From NCBI RefSeq assembly GCF_016741935.1, contig NZ_JAERRG010000043.1, forward strand, positions 1 through 62,656: a DNA stretch of 62,656 nt, written 5' to 3'. The notes beneath the pieces are model-generated. The model worked only from the letters and a program-made list of their open reading frames with translations, made no database searches and was not told the origin of the DNA. The DNA comes from Streptomyces endocoffeicus. Its GTDB lineage: Bacteria; Actinomycetota; Actinomycetes; Streptomycetales; Streptomycetaceae. The number at the start of each line of letters is the position of its first letter. The first letter of the stretch is position 1. The translations under genes and the position numbers were made by a program. Below, piece after piece: positions 31,326 through 40,100 of the stretch.

Positions 31326-32567
31326 ATGCCATTTCAGAAGTACGGAGCGCGGCGGCGCTCCCTGTCGGCTCTGGCGACCCTCGGAGCCGGCCTCATGGCG
31401 GTGGGTGGTATCGCGCCCGCAGCAGCTGCACAGGACATCAGCTCTCAGCAGTGGTACCTGAAGGACATGCAGGCCGACGACATGTGGAAGGTGAGTAAGG
31501 GTAAGGGGGTCACCGTCGCCGTCATCGACACGGGTGTTAAGGCGTTGCCAGAGCTACAGGGGCAAGTGCTCGAAGGCGCGGATATGTCGCATAACCCGAC
31601 GGGCGCACATAAAGACGCGGATGGTCACGGAACAAACATCGCCGCTCTGATCGCTGGCACGGGAGCTGGCGGTGGTATCCAAGGACTGGCTCCTGAGGCC
31701 AAGATCCTTCCTGTAAAGGATGTGCTGGACGCGCGGGTCGATTCTGCGGATGGGAACGTGGGCAGGGCCATTCGGTACGCGGCGGACCATGGGGCACAAG
31801 TCATCAATGTCTCGCAAGGGTCAGACGCTGTAAGCAGTCAGCTCCCTCGGACGCTCTCAGCTGTCAAATATGCCATCAAAAAAGGCAGCCTCATTTTCGC
31901 TTCTGTAGGAAATGCCGGCGACAAGGCCAATGAAGTGGCCTATCCAGCTGGATTTCCAGGTGTTGTGGGTGTGGGTGCGATCGACCGTGAAGGCAAGGCA
32001 ACGAAGTGGTCGAACTCGGGTGATCAGGTAGGAATGGTCGCAATCGGGGATGAGATCCCCATACGCTGCGGGAACAATGTCTGCACGTCTCGTGGCACTA
32101 GCCAAGCCACCGCCATCACCTCCGCCTCCGCCGCCCTGATCTGGTCCAAGCACCCCAAGTGGACCAACAATCAAGTCCTCCGCGTCATGATGCAGACCGC
32201 CGCGAAGCCCAAGACCGGTGACATCCCGAGCAGTTACCTCGGGTATGGCTCGGTTCGGCCTCGCAAGGTGCTCCTCGATGGCGAAGGGGATCCGGGGCCG
32301 GCGAACACAAATCCGTTGCTCGCTCGTGAGGGAGCGACGAAACCAAAGCCTTCCGAGTCGGCGTCTAAGCCGGCGGGGGATGCTTCACAGCCCCCCGCAT
32401 CGGATGAGCAAGCCGCTAAGAAACCCGCAGCGGAGGCCAAAGCGAGCGACGACAGCGGTAATACGACGCTCTGGGTCGCCTTGGGTGCGGGTGTTGTCGT
32501 GGTCGTCGGGGCCGTGGTCGCCTTCACCGTCGTGCGGCGCCGTGGCGGAACGATGGCCAGGCCGTAA
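31326..32567 (+). CDS. Mycosin, second copy in the locus
   Basis: From ATG 31326 (GAGGAGAG 9 nt upstream) this has 413 aa. A signal peptide ends near 36 (GIAPAAAAQ). The triad is Asp68 (VAVIDTGVK), His101 (ADGHGT) and Ser259 (SRGTSQAT), so it should be active. An Ala/Pro/Lys-rich linker leads to a membrane helix (about 380-403, LWVALGAGVVVVVGAVVAFTVV) and a basic tail. It is shorter and diverged from the mycosin at 24.6 kb. Parts have low G+C (28/60 in 31861-31920), unlike the first copy. It sits between the WXG-tail protein and the esxB/esxA pair, suggesting a substrate-specific protease. Confidence 0.92.
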   Translation: MPFQKYGARRRSLSALATLGAGLMAVGGIAPAAAAQDISSQQWYLKDMQADDMWKVSKGKGVTVAVIDTGVKALPELQGQVLEGADMSHNPTGAHKDADGHGTNIAALIAGTGAGGGIQGLAPEAKILPVKDVLDARVDSADGNVGRAIRYAADHGAQVINVSQGSDAVSSQLPRTLSAVKYAIKKGSLIFASVGNAGDKANEVAYPAGFPGVVGVGAIDREGKATKWSNSGDQVGMVAIGDEIPIRCGNNVCTSRGTSQATAITSASAALIWSKHPKWTNNQVLRVMMQTAAKPKTGDIPSSYLGYGSVRPRKVLLDGEGDPGPANTNPLLAREGATKPKPSESASKPAGDASQPPASDEQAAKKPAAEAKASDDSGNTTLWVALGAGVVVVVGAVVAFTVVRRRGGTMARP

Positions 32568-32699
32568 CCAGCACCAGCACGAGCACCAACTACAGCTATA
32601 CGCTTCCTGCCATGTCGGGTAGGGAACTCCACAGAGTGGTGAGCTGACGAAAGAATCCCCAGCTCGGCTCACCAACACATCATGGGGGAAGGTGGAAAG

Positions 32700-33074
32700 A
32701 TGTCGGGCTCGCAGCGGATAAGCGACGCACATTTCAAGAAGTTCGAGGGTGACCTCGGTCGCGTCAGCGAGGACCTCTCGCAGAACCTGCGCACGCTGAT
32801 CAACGCCATCGACACGGTGGAGGCGGCGTGGACCGGTCAGGGCGGAAGCGCATTCCGGAGGGCGCAGATGAGCCTCAATGAGGATCACGAGGCCCTGCGT
32901 CAGCTGATCGTCAACATCCACGAGGCGGTGCAGCTCACGCACCGTTCCGGTGGTGCCAACGACACCGAGATCGCATCGCAGCTCCGCAGCGTTGACGTCA
33001 ATGGCAGCGCGGCGGGCGGGCAGCTCGGCAGTGGTGCGGATGGCCTGGCCCACAGCAAGGTCGACCAGTTCTAG
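32700..33074 (+). CDS. esxB: WXG100 protein, EsxB-like
   Basis: I start at ATG 32700 (MSGSQRISDAHFKKF), with a GGAAGGTGG site upstream; 124 aa. It is a helical hairpin with the WXG turn at Trp44 (AAWTGQGGSAF). The second helix runs RAQMSLNEDHEALRQLIVNIHEAVQLT. The C-terminus is extended by a Gly/Ser-rich stretch. WXG100 proteins are exported as dimers by ESX. Here the partner is most likely the gene 98 nt downstream. The assignment as EsxB rather than EsxA rests on order and is less sure than the family. Confidence 0.85.
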   Translation: MSGSQRISDAHFKKFEGDLGRVSEDLSQNLRTLINAIDTVEAAWTGQGGSAFRRAQMSLNEDHEALRQLIVNIHEAVQLTHRSGGANDTEIASQLRSVDVNGSAAGGQLGSGADGLAHSKVDQF

Positions 33075-33172
33075 TCGGCTGAGGGCGCCGTCGCGGAAGG
33101 TCTTTGCGAGGGCAGACCCTTACGGCAGTAACGATCGACAACCATCAAGACACTACGAGGGGTGGAGCATAA

Positions 33173-33484
33173 GTGTCCGGTGACGGGATGGACATCAAGG
33201 TCACATACAACTCGCTCGAGGACACCGCCGGTGACCTCGAGCGCGGCGCCAGGGTGGTGAGCCAGCAGATCGAGACCATCATCGCCTCGGTCAAGGCCGT
33301 CACTGACGGTTGGGAGGGCGAGGCTCACCAGATGATGCTCGCCGCCGAGAGGCAGTTCAAGACGCGCGCCAACCACATCGAGACCACGCTCAAAGAGGTG
33401 GCGACCAAGGTCAGGACCGGCAGCATGGACTACCACGCGACCGACAAGAAGTCGGCCCAGCTGTTCCAGGACATCACCTTCTGA
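33173..33484 (+). CDS. esxA: WXG100 protein, EsxA-like, with YxxxD signal
   Basis: This 103-aa protein starts at GTG 33173 behind GAGGGGTGGAG. It has the helix-turn-helix WXG100 form with Trp47 (TDGWEGEAHQMM). The C-terminal export motif YxxxD lies at Tyr87-Asp91 (YHATD), followed by KKSAQLFQDITF. It is expected to dimerise with the preceding WXG100 protein and be exported through EccC. A 22-bp terminator hairpin follows, closing the rightward transcription unit. Confidence 0.88.
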   Translation: MSGDGMDIKVTYNSLEDTAGDLERGARVVSQQIETIIASVKAVTDGWEGEAHQMMLAAERQFKTRANHIETTLKEVATKVRTGSMDYHATDKKSAQLFQDITF

Positions 33485-33498
33485 GGGTGCGGTCGCAA

Positions 33499-33546
33499 GA
33501 ACATGGGGGTGGGCAACCGCTTCAGCGGTTGCCCACCCCCATGTTC
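33499..33546. terminator. 22-bp perfect hairpin between esxA and cassette B
   Basis: Arms 33499-33520 and 33525-33546 match perfectly around a TTCA loop. It lies between convergent genes (stops at 33484 and 33552) and should stop transcription both ways. It is the strongest hairpin in the window. Confidence 0.88.
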
Positions 33547-33551
33547 ACGTT

Positions 33552-34214
33552 CTAGCGCAGCCCCCGTTTCGGCGGCGGTGCCACAACCTTCGGATCCGGA
33601 TATTCAGGATCTTCCCGGCAGCCCAACGTCGACGTTATCTGTTTCGCCGAGGCGATGAGCAGCTTGGCGTGCGAGTGGTCGCTGACGGTGAAGTAGTCGC
33701 GCATGGCGAATTCCAGGGAACGGCCCCCTCCGGATTCCGTCCCGCCGCTGTCGAGGTCACACGCGACGACGAGCCTGCCGGCATCCTCCGGACCGACGGT
33801 GGTCGTGTAGTGCACCGAGTGGCCCGATGGGGGTGATTGGGGAGTCCACGCCACGGTGATGGCGAGCAGTTCTTTGCCGTCAGCCTTGTCCGTCACGCTA
33901 CAGAGTTCCTCGGGCGTGCTTCTCCTGGCTGAGTCCTCCTGCAGCGCCTTTGCCACCTGGCTGAAGCTCTTGGTCTTGACCGGATAGACCTTGCTCGGTC
34001 CGTTCGGCTCCCGAGCCTCTTTCGCGATGGCCTCATCGAACAGACCATCGCAGGCTTGGGCGACGGGAATGAGCCCGGCGTTTGCGGTCGGCTTCGCGGT
34101 CGGTTTCGGAGAGCCTGATTCGTCGTCGCCACCGCCACAGCTCGTGACGGCGATGACAGACGTGCAGGCGAGGGCCGCCAGTCGCCCAAGAGTCAGACGA
34201 AAATTGCGTAGCAC
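33552..34214 (-). CDS. Small lipoprotein, possible protector (cassette B)
   Basis: I choose GTG 34214 because AGGAGAG sits at 34218-34224; this gives 220 aa starting VLRNFRLTLGRLAALACTSVIAVTSC, an ideal lipoprotein signal. An in-frame ATG at 34244 would overlap the stop of the upstream gene by one base. The mature protein has a Pro/Thr linker and then a folded region with four cysteines (AQACDGLF, EELCSVTD, VVACDLD, TLGCRED), consistent with two disulfides in an extracytoplasmic protein. I recognise no family. It is the last gene of cassette B, as the lipoprotein at 28322 is of cassette A. An immunity or anchoring role is inferred. Confidence 0.65.
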   Translation of the reverse strand: MLRNFRLTLGRLAALACTSVIAVTSCGGGDDESGSPKPTAKPTANAGLIPVAQACDGLFDEAIAKEAREPNGPSKVYPVKTKSFSQVAKALQEDSARRSTPEELCSVTDKADGKELLAITVAWTPQSPPSGHSVHYTTTVGPEDAGRLVVACDLDSGGTESGGGRSLEFAMRDYFTVSDHSHAKLLIASAKQITSTLGCREDPEYPDPKVVAPPPKRGLR

Positions 34215-34243
34215 GATCTCTCCTGTCGGCTCTATTCGCTCCA

Positions 34244-36553
34244 TCAACTGCCGCTCCCGGTCAGCTGGGCGTCACCCACGCCACGTATGTAGCCGGCCTT
34301 TACGCGCTCGCTGGCCTCGTTGTACCAAGGGCTGTCGTCGAGTCCAGGATGGGCAGCGATGTAGGCATCCAGCGGGTTGACCGAACGACGCTGGCTCGCT
34401 TCGACGAACTTCTTCTGCATGTTGTGAGCGTCCGCGTCGACCTTGGCGTCGAACTCCTTCTGCTGTTTCTCGATCTCCCGGTCGATGTTGATGCCGGTCT
34501 GGGTGTCGATGGCACCGGTGGCGGCGTCGACGAAGGGCGTGACGAAAGGCGTGGCCTTGGCCGCCTCGAACGGAACGGTGACGAGGCTGGTGACGGTACT
34601 GATCCCGGTACTCGTCCGGTACTTCTGCCATTCTCCCGCCTCCGACAGCTTCCTCGCCTTCTCCTCTTTGCTGTCGTTCGCATCGCTCATGATGGCGTCC
34701 GAGCGGGCCTCGTCCAGGATGCCCTGCGTCTCCGCGCCGGTGCCCAGAGCCAGAGTGAGAGGGTCGTCCGCATTCGGGTGGGCCTTCAGGACGTTTGTCG
34801 TGAAGTCGTGCTGGGCTGCTGACAGAATCTGGTAGCCGCCGTCATCTCTGCCGACCGCCGACAGGAAGTTCTTGGCTGTCTCATTGGCGACGGAGATGTC
34901 GGACGGGCCGAGTGCACCGAAAGCCGCGTCGCGGGTCTTCGCCCCCGATTCGGCATCGCCGTGGTTGGCCGTGGCCCAGTCCAGATTGTCGATGTAGCCG
35001 GCGCCCACGCGGGCCAAGCTGTCACTGAGGCCGGCCTTGTCCGCGAGGATGCCGGAGTTGTCGCCGACCACGCTGATCAGCTGCGTCGCGACATTGACAC
35101 TGGCGGGGTTGCGGTGGAGACCCAACTCGGGCTGGTCGTACGGATGCCCCAGCGCGGCAGCCTCGAAGGCGTGCCCCAGTTCGTCGTAGCCGTATCCCTT
35201 GCCGTCGTCGGCGTAGAAGTTCCCGTTCAACCACTTGCGCTCTTTGAGGAGATACATGAGATCGTCGTTCGGCGGGACGCGCGCATCCTGTTCAAAGCGG
35301 TCGCGGTGGAAAATCGTCTGGGCCGCTTCGGGATTGTGCCCCAGCGACTCCATGTAGCCCGCCATGGGGTCGACTCCGTGGTCATTGTCCTCACCGAAGT
35401 TGACGTACGTCTCGTATCCGTCGGGCCAGTAGAGGTCCTTGAGGTCGTCCTTGTGCTTGCGGTCGAACTCGAACAGGCCGCCGGTACGGCCGTCCTTGCT
35501 GTGCGGATCGGGATAGCCCTTGCCGTAGTCGACGAGGAAGTCCTTGTCGTACTCGCCGTACCGCAGAAGGCTGCTCATCACCTGGAAGCCATACGACCCC
35601 GGATCACGCGTCCCGGCCTCCCAGTCGGTGTCCATGACACGCTGGGGCCCCAGCTTGATGACCTCCTTCTTCCACTGCTTCATCTCATCGCTGTTGGAGT
35701 GAGAGGCGGTGGCGAGGGTATAGCCGAGAGATTTCTGGAGCTTTTCCAGGTTCTTGGTGCGCTCGTCGCCGAATTGCTGGCCATTCGTGACGTGCTGCCA
35801 GAATTCCAGGGTGTCCTTCGCCCCGAGGTCGGTGGCGAACTTCTCGGAGAAGTAGGGGTCGCCCTCGTGCCGGGAGAGAAGCGTGTTCGCCCGGGCGATC
35901 TCGGTGGGACTGAGGTTCTTCTTGGACCGCACCAGCTTCTCGACCTCTTTGAGGTCCTTGCCTGCCTGCTCGCGACCCGCCTTGGCGTCCTTGGTGCTGT
36001 TGTACCCGTCGGCGGAGAATCCTTCCTTCCGGCCGTTGCCGTCCTGCGTCAGTGCCCATGCCAGAATCTCGTCGGTCGTGGTGGCGTTGGCGACGACCTC
36101 GCTGATGTAACCGTTGTAGTCCCCCACCACTTCACTGAAGTTCTTGGCCTGCAGCCCCTGTTGCATCGGCGTGAGGTCATCGAGGTTCGTCGGCTTGTAG
36201 GAGACGTGCCCGGTGTCATCGATGGCGAGGTGCTTCGCCTCCTCGATTTCCTTCTTGTACTCCTGGAGCTTCTTCTTGGCGCCCTTGAACGCCGTATACG
36301 CGTCGTGCAGCAGGCCATGCACGTCCTCGGCTTCGCAGGCGGCCAATTCGATCTCTTTCGCCGCCTTCTGCATCCTCGTGAAAGCCGAATCCGCCGCCTC
36401 GCCCTCCCAATCCGAGTTGGTCAGGGGGGTCTGCACCTCAGTGCGCAGATTCGTGCCGACCTGCCGGAACTTCCCCGGCAGGGTGCGCCATTTGCCGACC
36501 GCTTCGGAGAGTGGGGTGAGGTCGACGGTGATGAGCGAGTGATACGTGACCAT
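34244..36553 (-). CDS. Large putative T7SS cargo, unknown C-terminal function (cassette B)
   Basis: From ATG 36553 (MVTYHSLITVDLTPLSEAVGKWR) this has 769 aa; the upstream extension is Arg/Gly/Pro-rich shadow sequence. The N-terminal 140 residues are helical with a WXG turn at Trp49 (SDWEGEAADSAF). They end AKKKLQEYKKEIEEAKHLAIDDTGHVSYKP, matching in layout the hydrolase of cassette A. The middle (about 150-600) is a mixed helical region with no motif I know (DYGKGYPDPHSKDGRTGGLFEFDRKH, YWPDGYETYVNFGEDNDHGVDPMAGYMESLGHNPEAAQTIF). Near 650-690 a mildly hydrophobic stretch (STVTSLVTVPFEAAKATPFVTPFVDAATGA) could contact a membrane. It has no Sec signal. Its function is unknown; export by ESX is inferred. 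Confidence 0.65.
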   Translation of the reverse strand: MVTYHSLITVDLTPLSEAVGKWRTLPGKFRQVGTNLRTEVQTPLTNSDWEGEAADSAFTRMQKAAKEIELAACEAEDVHGLLHDAYTAFKGAKKKLQEYKKEIEEAKHLAIDDTGHVSYKPTNLDDLTPMQQGLQAKNFSEVVGDYNGYISEVVANATTTDEILAWALTQDGNGRKEGFSADGYNSTKDAKAGREQAGKDLKEVEKLVRSKKNLSPTEIARANTLLSRHEGDPYFSEKFATDLGAKDTLEFWQHVTNGQQFGDERTKNLEKLQKSLGYTLATASHSNSDEMKQWKKEVIKLGPQRVMDTDWEAGTRDPGSYGFQVMSSLLRYGEYDKDFLVDYGKGYPDPHSKDGRTGGLFEFDRKHKDDLKDLYWPDGYETYVNFGEDNDHGVDPMAGYMESLGHNPEAAQTIFHRDRFEQDARVPPNDDLMYLLKERKWLNGNFYADDGKGYGYDELGHAFEAAALGHPYDQPELGLHRNPASVNVATQLISVVGDNSGILADKAGLSDSLARVGAGYIDNLDWATANHGDAESGAKTRDAAFGALGPSDISVANETAKNFLSAVGRDDGGYQILSAAQHDFTTNVLKAHPNADDPLTLALGTGAETQGILDEARSDAIMSDANDSKEEKARKLSEAGEWQKYRTSTGISTVTSLVTVPFEAAKATPFVTPFVDAATGAIDTQTGINIDREIEKQQKEFDAKVDADAHNMQKKFVEASQRRSVNPLDAYIAAHPGLDDSPWYNEASERVKAGYIRGVGDAQLTGSGS

Positions 36554-36603
36554 AAGTGCTTCCGCCTTGAGCTGGGACCGTCGTTCCGAGGGAGGGGCAG
36601 GTG

Positions 36604-37053
36604 CTACCTGGCGACCTTGTCCTGGCCGCCGTCCTGCTTCTTCTTCCCGCGGTCGATCTGCTCGCCGACGCCCTTGTCGGTCACCTCGAAGTGCGTGGCC
36701 GCGTCCCTCAACGGACCCGCCAGGCCCTGCGTCAGGAGGCCCTGGGCGTAACGCATCTGGTCCCGCCACCGCTCCTGGAAGGTGGCGAAAGCCGCTGCGG
36801 AGTCGAAGCCCTTGAGGCTCGCTTTCACCTGACCGGTCTCGGTCATGGTCTCATTGTCTGCTTTGGCGAAGCCGGTGCTCACGTGGTCGACTTTGCCCGC
36901 CTTGCTGCGCAGCACTGAAGCGGTGACCTTCAGCTTCTTCTGTGGAATTCCCCGGCCGCCATTGCCATCGTCGAGCTGATTGAGCCGCGTATGGGTTTCC
37001 TGCTGCTTTGAGGCTTCGGCCCTGATCTCGGCCCATTCATCCTCGAACGACAT
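36604..37053 (-). CDS. Small helical ESX partner protein (cassette B)
   Basis: This 149-aa protein begins MSFEDEWAEIRAEASKQQETHTRLNQL, closely resembling the cassette A partner. It continues with helices (SVLRSKAGKVDHVSTGFAKADNETMTETGQVKASLKGFDSAAAFATFQERWRDQMRYAQGLLTQGLAGPLRDAATHFEVTDKGVGEQI) and a Lys/Asp tail. The second half looks like the C-terminal half of EspC/ESX-1-associated helical proteins. No signal peptide is present. The large cargo gene begins 50 nt after its stop. It is separated from eccC by a double hairpin, so cassette B has its own promoter. Role as cargo partner is inferred. Confidence 0.65.
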   Translation of the reverse strand: MSFEDEWAEIRAEASKQQETHTRLNQLDDGNGGRGIPQKKLKVTASVLRSKAGKVDHVSTGFAKADNETMTETGQVKASLKGFDSAAAFATFQERWRDQMRYAQGLLTQGLAGPLRDAATHFEVTDKGVGEQIDRGKKKQDGGQDKVAR

Positions 37054-37085
37054 GATTCCCCCTGTGGCTCAGGTCGCAAAGCGAG

Positions 37086-37143
37086 CCTGCTAGCTTGACG
37101 TAAGACGTCAAGCTAGCAGGGGGCTGCGCGGACCGCAGCCCCC
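37086..37143 (-). terminator. Double hairpin after eccC
   Basis: A perfect 16-bp stem (37086-37101 with 37105-37120) with an AAG loop is directly joined to a 10-bp stem (37119-37128 with 37134-37143). The first arm is A/T-richer (CTAGCTTGACGT), unlike normal terminators here. It could end eccC transcription or serve as an operator for the cassette B promoter. Confidence 0.75.
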
Positions 37144-37155
37144 GCACACGCGGCC

Positions 37156-40100
37156 CTATTGCTCCGGCAGCCACCCCACCTGGGTCAGCGGTACCCCGCG
37201 CTTACGGGAGACGAAGAAGCCGCGGCCGGGCGGCATGGGCCGGGGGCGGACTCCGCCGAAGACATCGCCCTCGCCGGGGTCGCCGGAGAGCACCATGCCC
37301 TGGGCGCCGAGTTCCTTCACCCGCTGCATGAAGGTCTCGAACATCGAACGGGAGGCGCCCGCGGAATTGCGGGCGATGATGAAACGCATGCCGACGTCGC
37401 GGGCGAAAGGCAGGTTCTCGGTGAGGATTGCCAGCGGGTTGCCGCTGCTGGTGGAAACCAGTTCGTAGTCGTCGATGATGACGAAGAACTGGGGGCCGGT
37501 CCACCAACTGCGGTCGCGGAGCTGTTGCGGGGTGATGTCCGGCTTGGGGGCACGCCGTTCCATCAGCCCGTTCAGCGCATTGGCGTGGAGTTCCAGGGCC
37601 GATGCGATCGGGGCGTACTCGAGGAGATGGCTGTCCGGGATGACACCGAGCAGGGAACGGCGGTAGTCGCCGACGACGATCTTCGCTTCCTCCGGGCCGT
37701 ACCGCTCGATGATCTGCTTGGCGATCAGGCGGATGAGCGATGTCTTGCCCGATTCGCTTTCACCGAAGATGACGAAGAACGGGTCGGTCTCGAAATCGAC
37801 GAATACCGGTTCCAGGTTAGTCTCGTCGATGCCGATCGCAATGCCGTGCTGCGGGTATTCGAAGCCCTTGGGGAGCTCGTCCGCGCGGAGCTTGCGCGGG
37901 AGCAGTCGCACGCGCGGGGCGGGCGGGCCGGTCCAGGCCGCGCTGACCGCGCGGACCAGTTCGGTCGTCGCATCCGTCATGGTGTCGGGGTCATTGCCCT
38001 TGTCGATACGTGGCTGAGCGCCCATGAAGTGGAGCTTTTCCGGGAGTTGACCGCGGCCGGGGACGCCGACCGGGACGTTCGCGGCGACCTTGCGGTCGAA
38101 CTCCGAGTCCATCGTGTCACCCAGACGCAGCTCCAGCCGGTTGAGCAGCTGATCCTTCAGCGACGCGCGGACCTCCATGTTGCGGGAGGCGGTGATGACG
38201 ACATGGACGCCGTAGCCGAGCCCGCGGCCGGCGATATCGGTGACGATGCCTTCCAGCATGTCGTACTCGGCCTTGAAGTTGCCCCAGCCGTCGACGATCA
38301 GAAAGACATCGCCCCAGCCCTGGTCGGCGTGTTGCCCGGCCGCTCGCTGGCGTCGGTAGGTGCCGATGGAGTCGATGTTCTTGGCGCGGAAGTACTCCTC
38401 GCGCCGGGCCAGAACACCGGAGACCTCGGCGATGGTCCGCCGCACCTTCTCGGGGTCCAGACGGGAGGCGACCCCGCCCACATGCGGAAGGTCCGCGATG
38501 GCGCTCAAACCTCCGCCACCGAAGTCGAGTCCGTAGAACTGCACCTCGGCGGGGGTGTGGGTGAGGGCGAAGCCCGTGACCAGTGTGCGCATCAAGGTGG
38601 ACTTGCCGGACTGCGGGCCGCCCACCACCAGCATGTGGCCAGCGGCGCCGGAGAAGTCGCGGTAGAGGATGTCGCGCCGCTGCTCGAACGGCTTGTCGAT
38701 GAGGCCCAGGGGAACGACGAGACCGCCCGGCCTGGCGTAGTCCGCCGACTGCAGGCCCCGCTCGCGCGTGGGGGCCAGCGGCGGCAGCAGCTCGTCCATC
38801 GAAGGCGCCTCGTCCAGAGGAGGCAGCCAGACCTGGTGGGCGGGCTGACCTTGACCCTCTATACGGCTCACGATGACGTCCAGGACCGTCTCCGCCAGCG
38901 CGTCGTCCTCGGGCCGAGCCGGGGCGGTCAACCGCTCCGGGTCCAGGGCGGCGTACGTCACCGGGACCGGGACGGCCGTGAACAGAACCGGCCGGCGCTC
39001 GACGGGCAGGGACGCGCTGTCGAATTGCGCGGGGCCTGTGCGGTACGTGCCGGAGACGTACGCCGCCTTGAAGCGGGTCATCTCGTCCGTGCCGAACTTC
39101 AGATAGCCGGAGCCGGGCACGGAGGGAAGGTGGTACGCGTCCGGCACTCCCAGGGCCGTACGGGACTCGGCGGCGGAGAAGGTGCGCAGACCGATGCGGT
39201 AGGAGAGGTACGTCTCCAGGCCACGCAGGCGGCCCTCCTCCAGCCGCTGCGAGGCGAGCAGCAGATGCACACCCAGCGATCGGCCGATGCGGCCGATCTG
39301 GATGAACATCTCGATGAAGTCCGGCTTCGCCGTCAACAGCTCGCTGAACTCGTCGATCACCAGAACGAGTGATGCCAGGGGCTCCAGCGGGGCCCCGGCC
39401 GCCCGCGCCTTCTCGTAGTCGTGCATGTTCGCGTAATTGCCCGCCGAACGCAGCAGCTCCTGACGGCGCTGCAGCTCACCGGTGATCGAGTCACGCATGC
39501 GGTCGACCAGTGTGAGGTCATCGGCGAGGTTGGTGATGACCGCGGCCACGTGAGGCAGCTCCGACATGCCCGCGAAGGTGGCGCCGCCCTTGAAGTCCGC
39601 GAGGACGAAGTTGAGAGTTTCGGACGAATGCGTGACCGCCAGCCCCAGCACCAGTGTCCGCAGCAGCTCCGACTTGCCCGAGCCCGTCGCGCCGACGCAC
39701 AGACCATGCGGGCCCATACCCTCCTGCGCCGCCTCCTTGAGGTCCAGCATGACCGGGGAGCCGTCCTCCGAGACGCCGATCGGCACCCGCAGCCGCTCGG
39801 CCAGCGAACGGGGCCGCCAGGTGCGGGAGACATCCACCGAACCGGCGTCGCCCAGCCCCAGCAGCTCGGTGAAGTCGAGGTTGGCGAGCAGGGGCTCATC
39901 GTCGTCGTCCCCGCCCATGCGCAACGGCGCGAGCTGCCGCGCGAGCGCCTCCGCCGCTTCCACGGACAGTGAGTCGGGGATGCCGTCGTACCCGGCGACC
40001 TGCGACTCCAGCTGTAGTTTGCCCGGCCGCACGACGATCGACAGACCGCCGCGCGGCTCGTCGAGTTCGCCCGCCACGACCTCGATGACGGTGACGCCCT

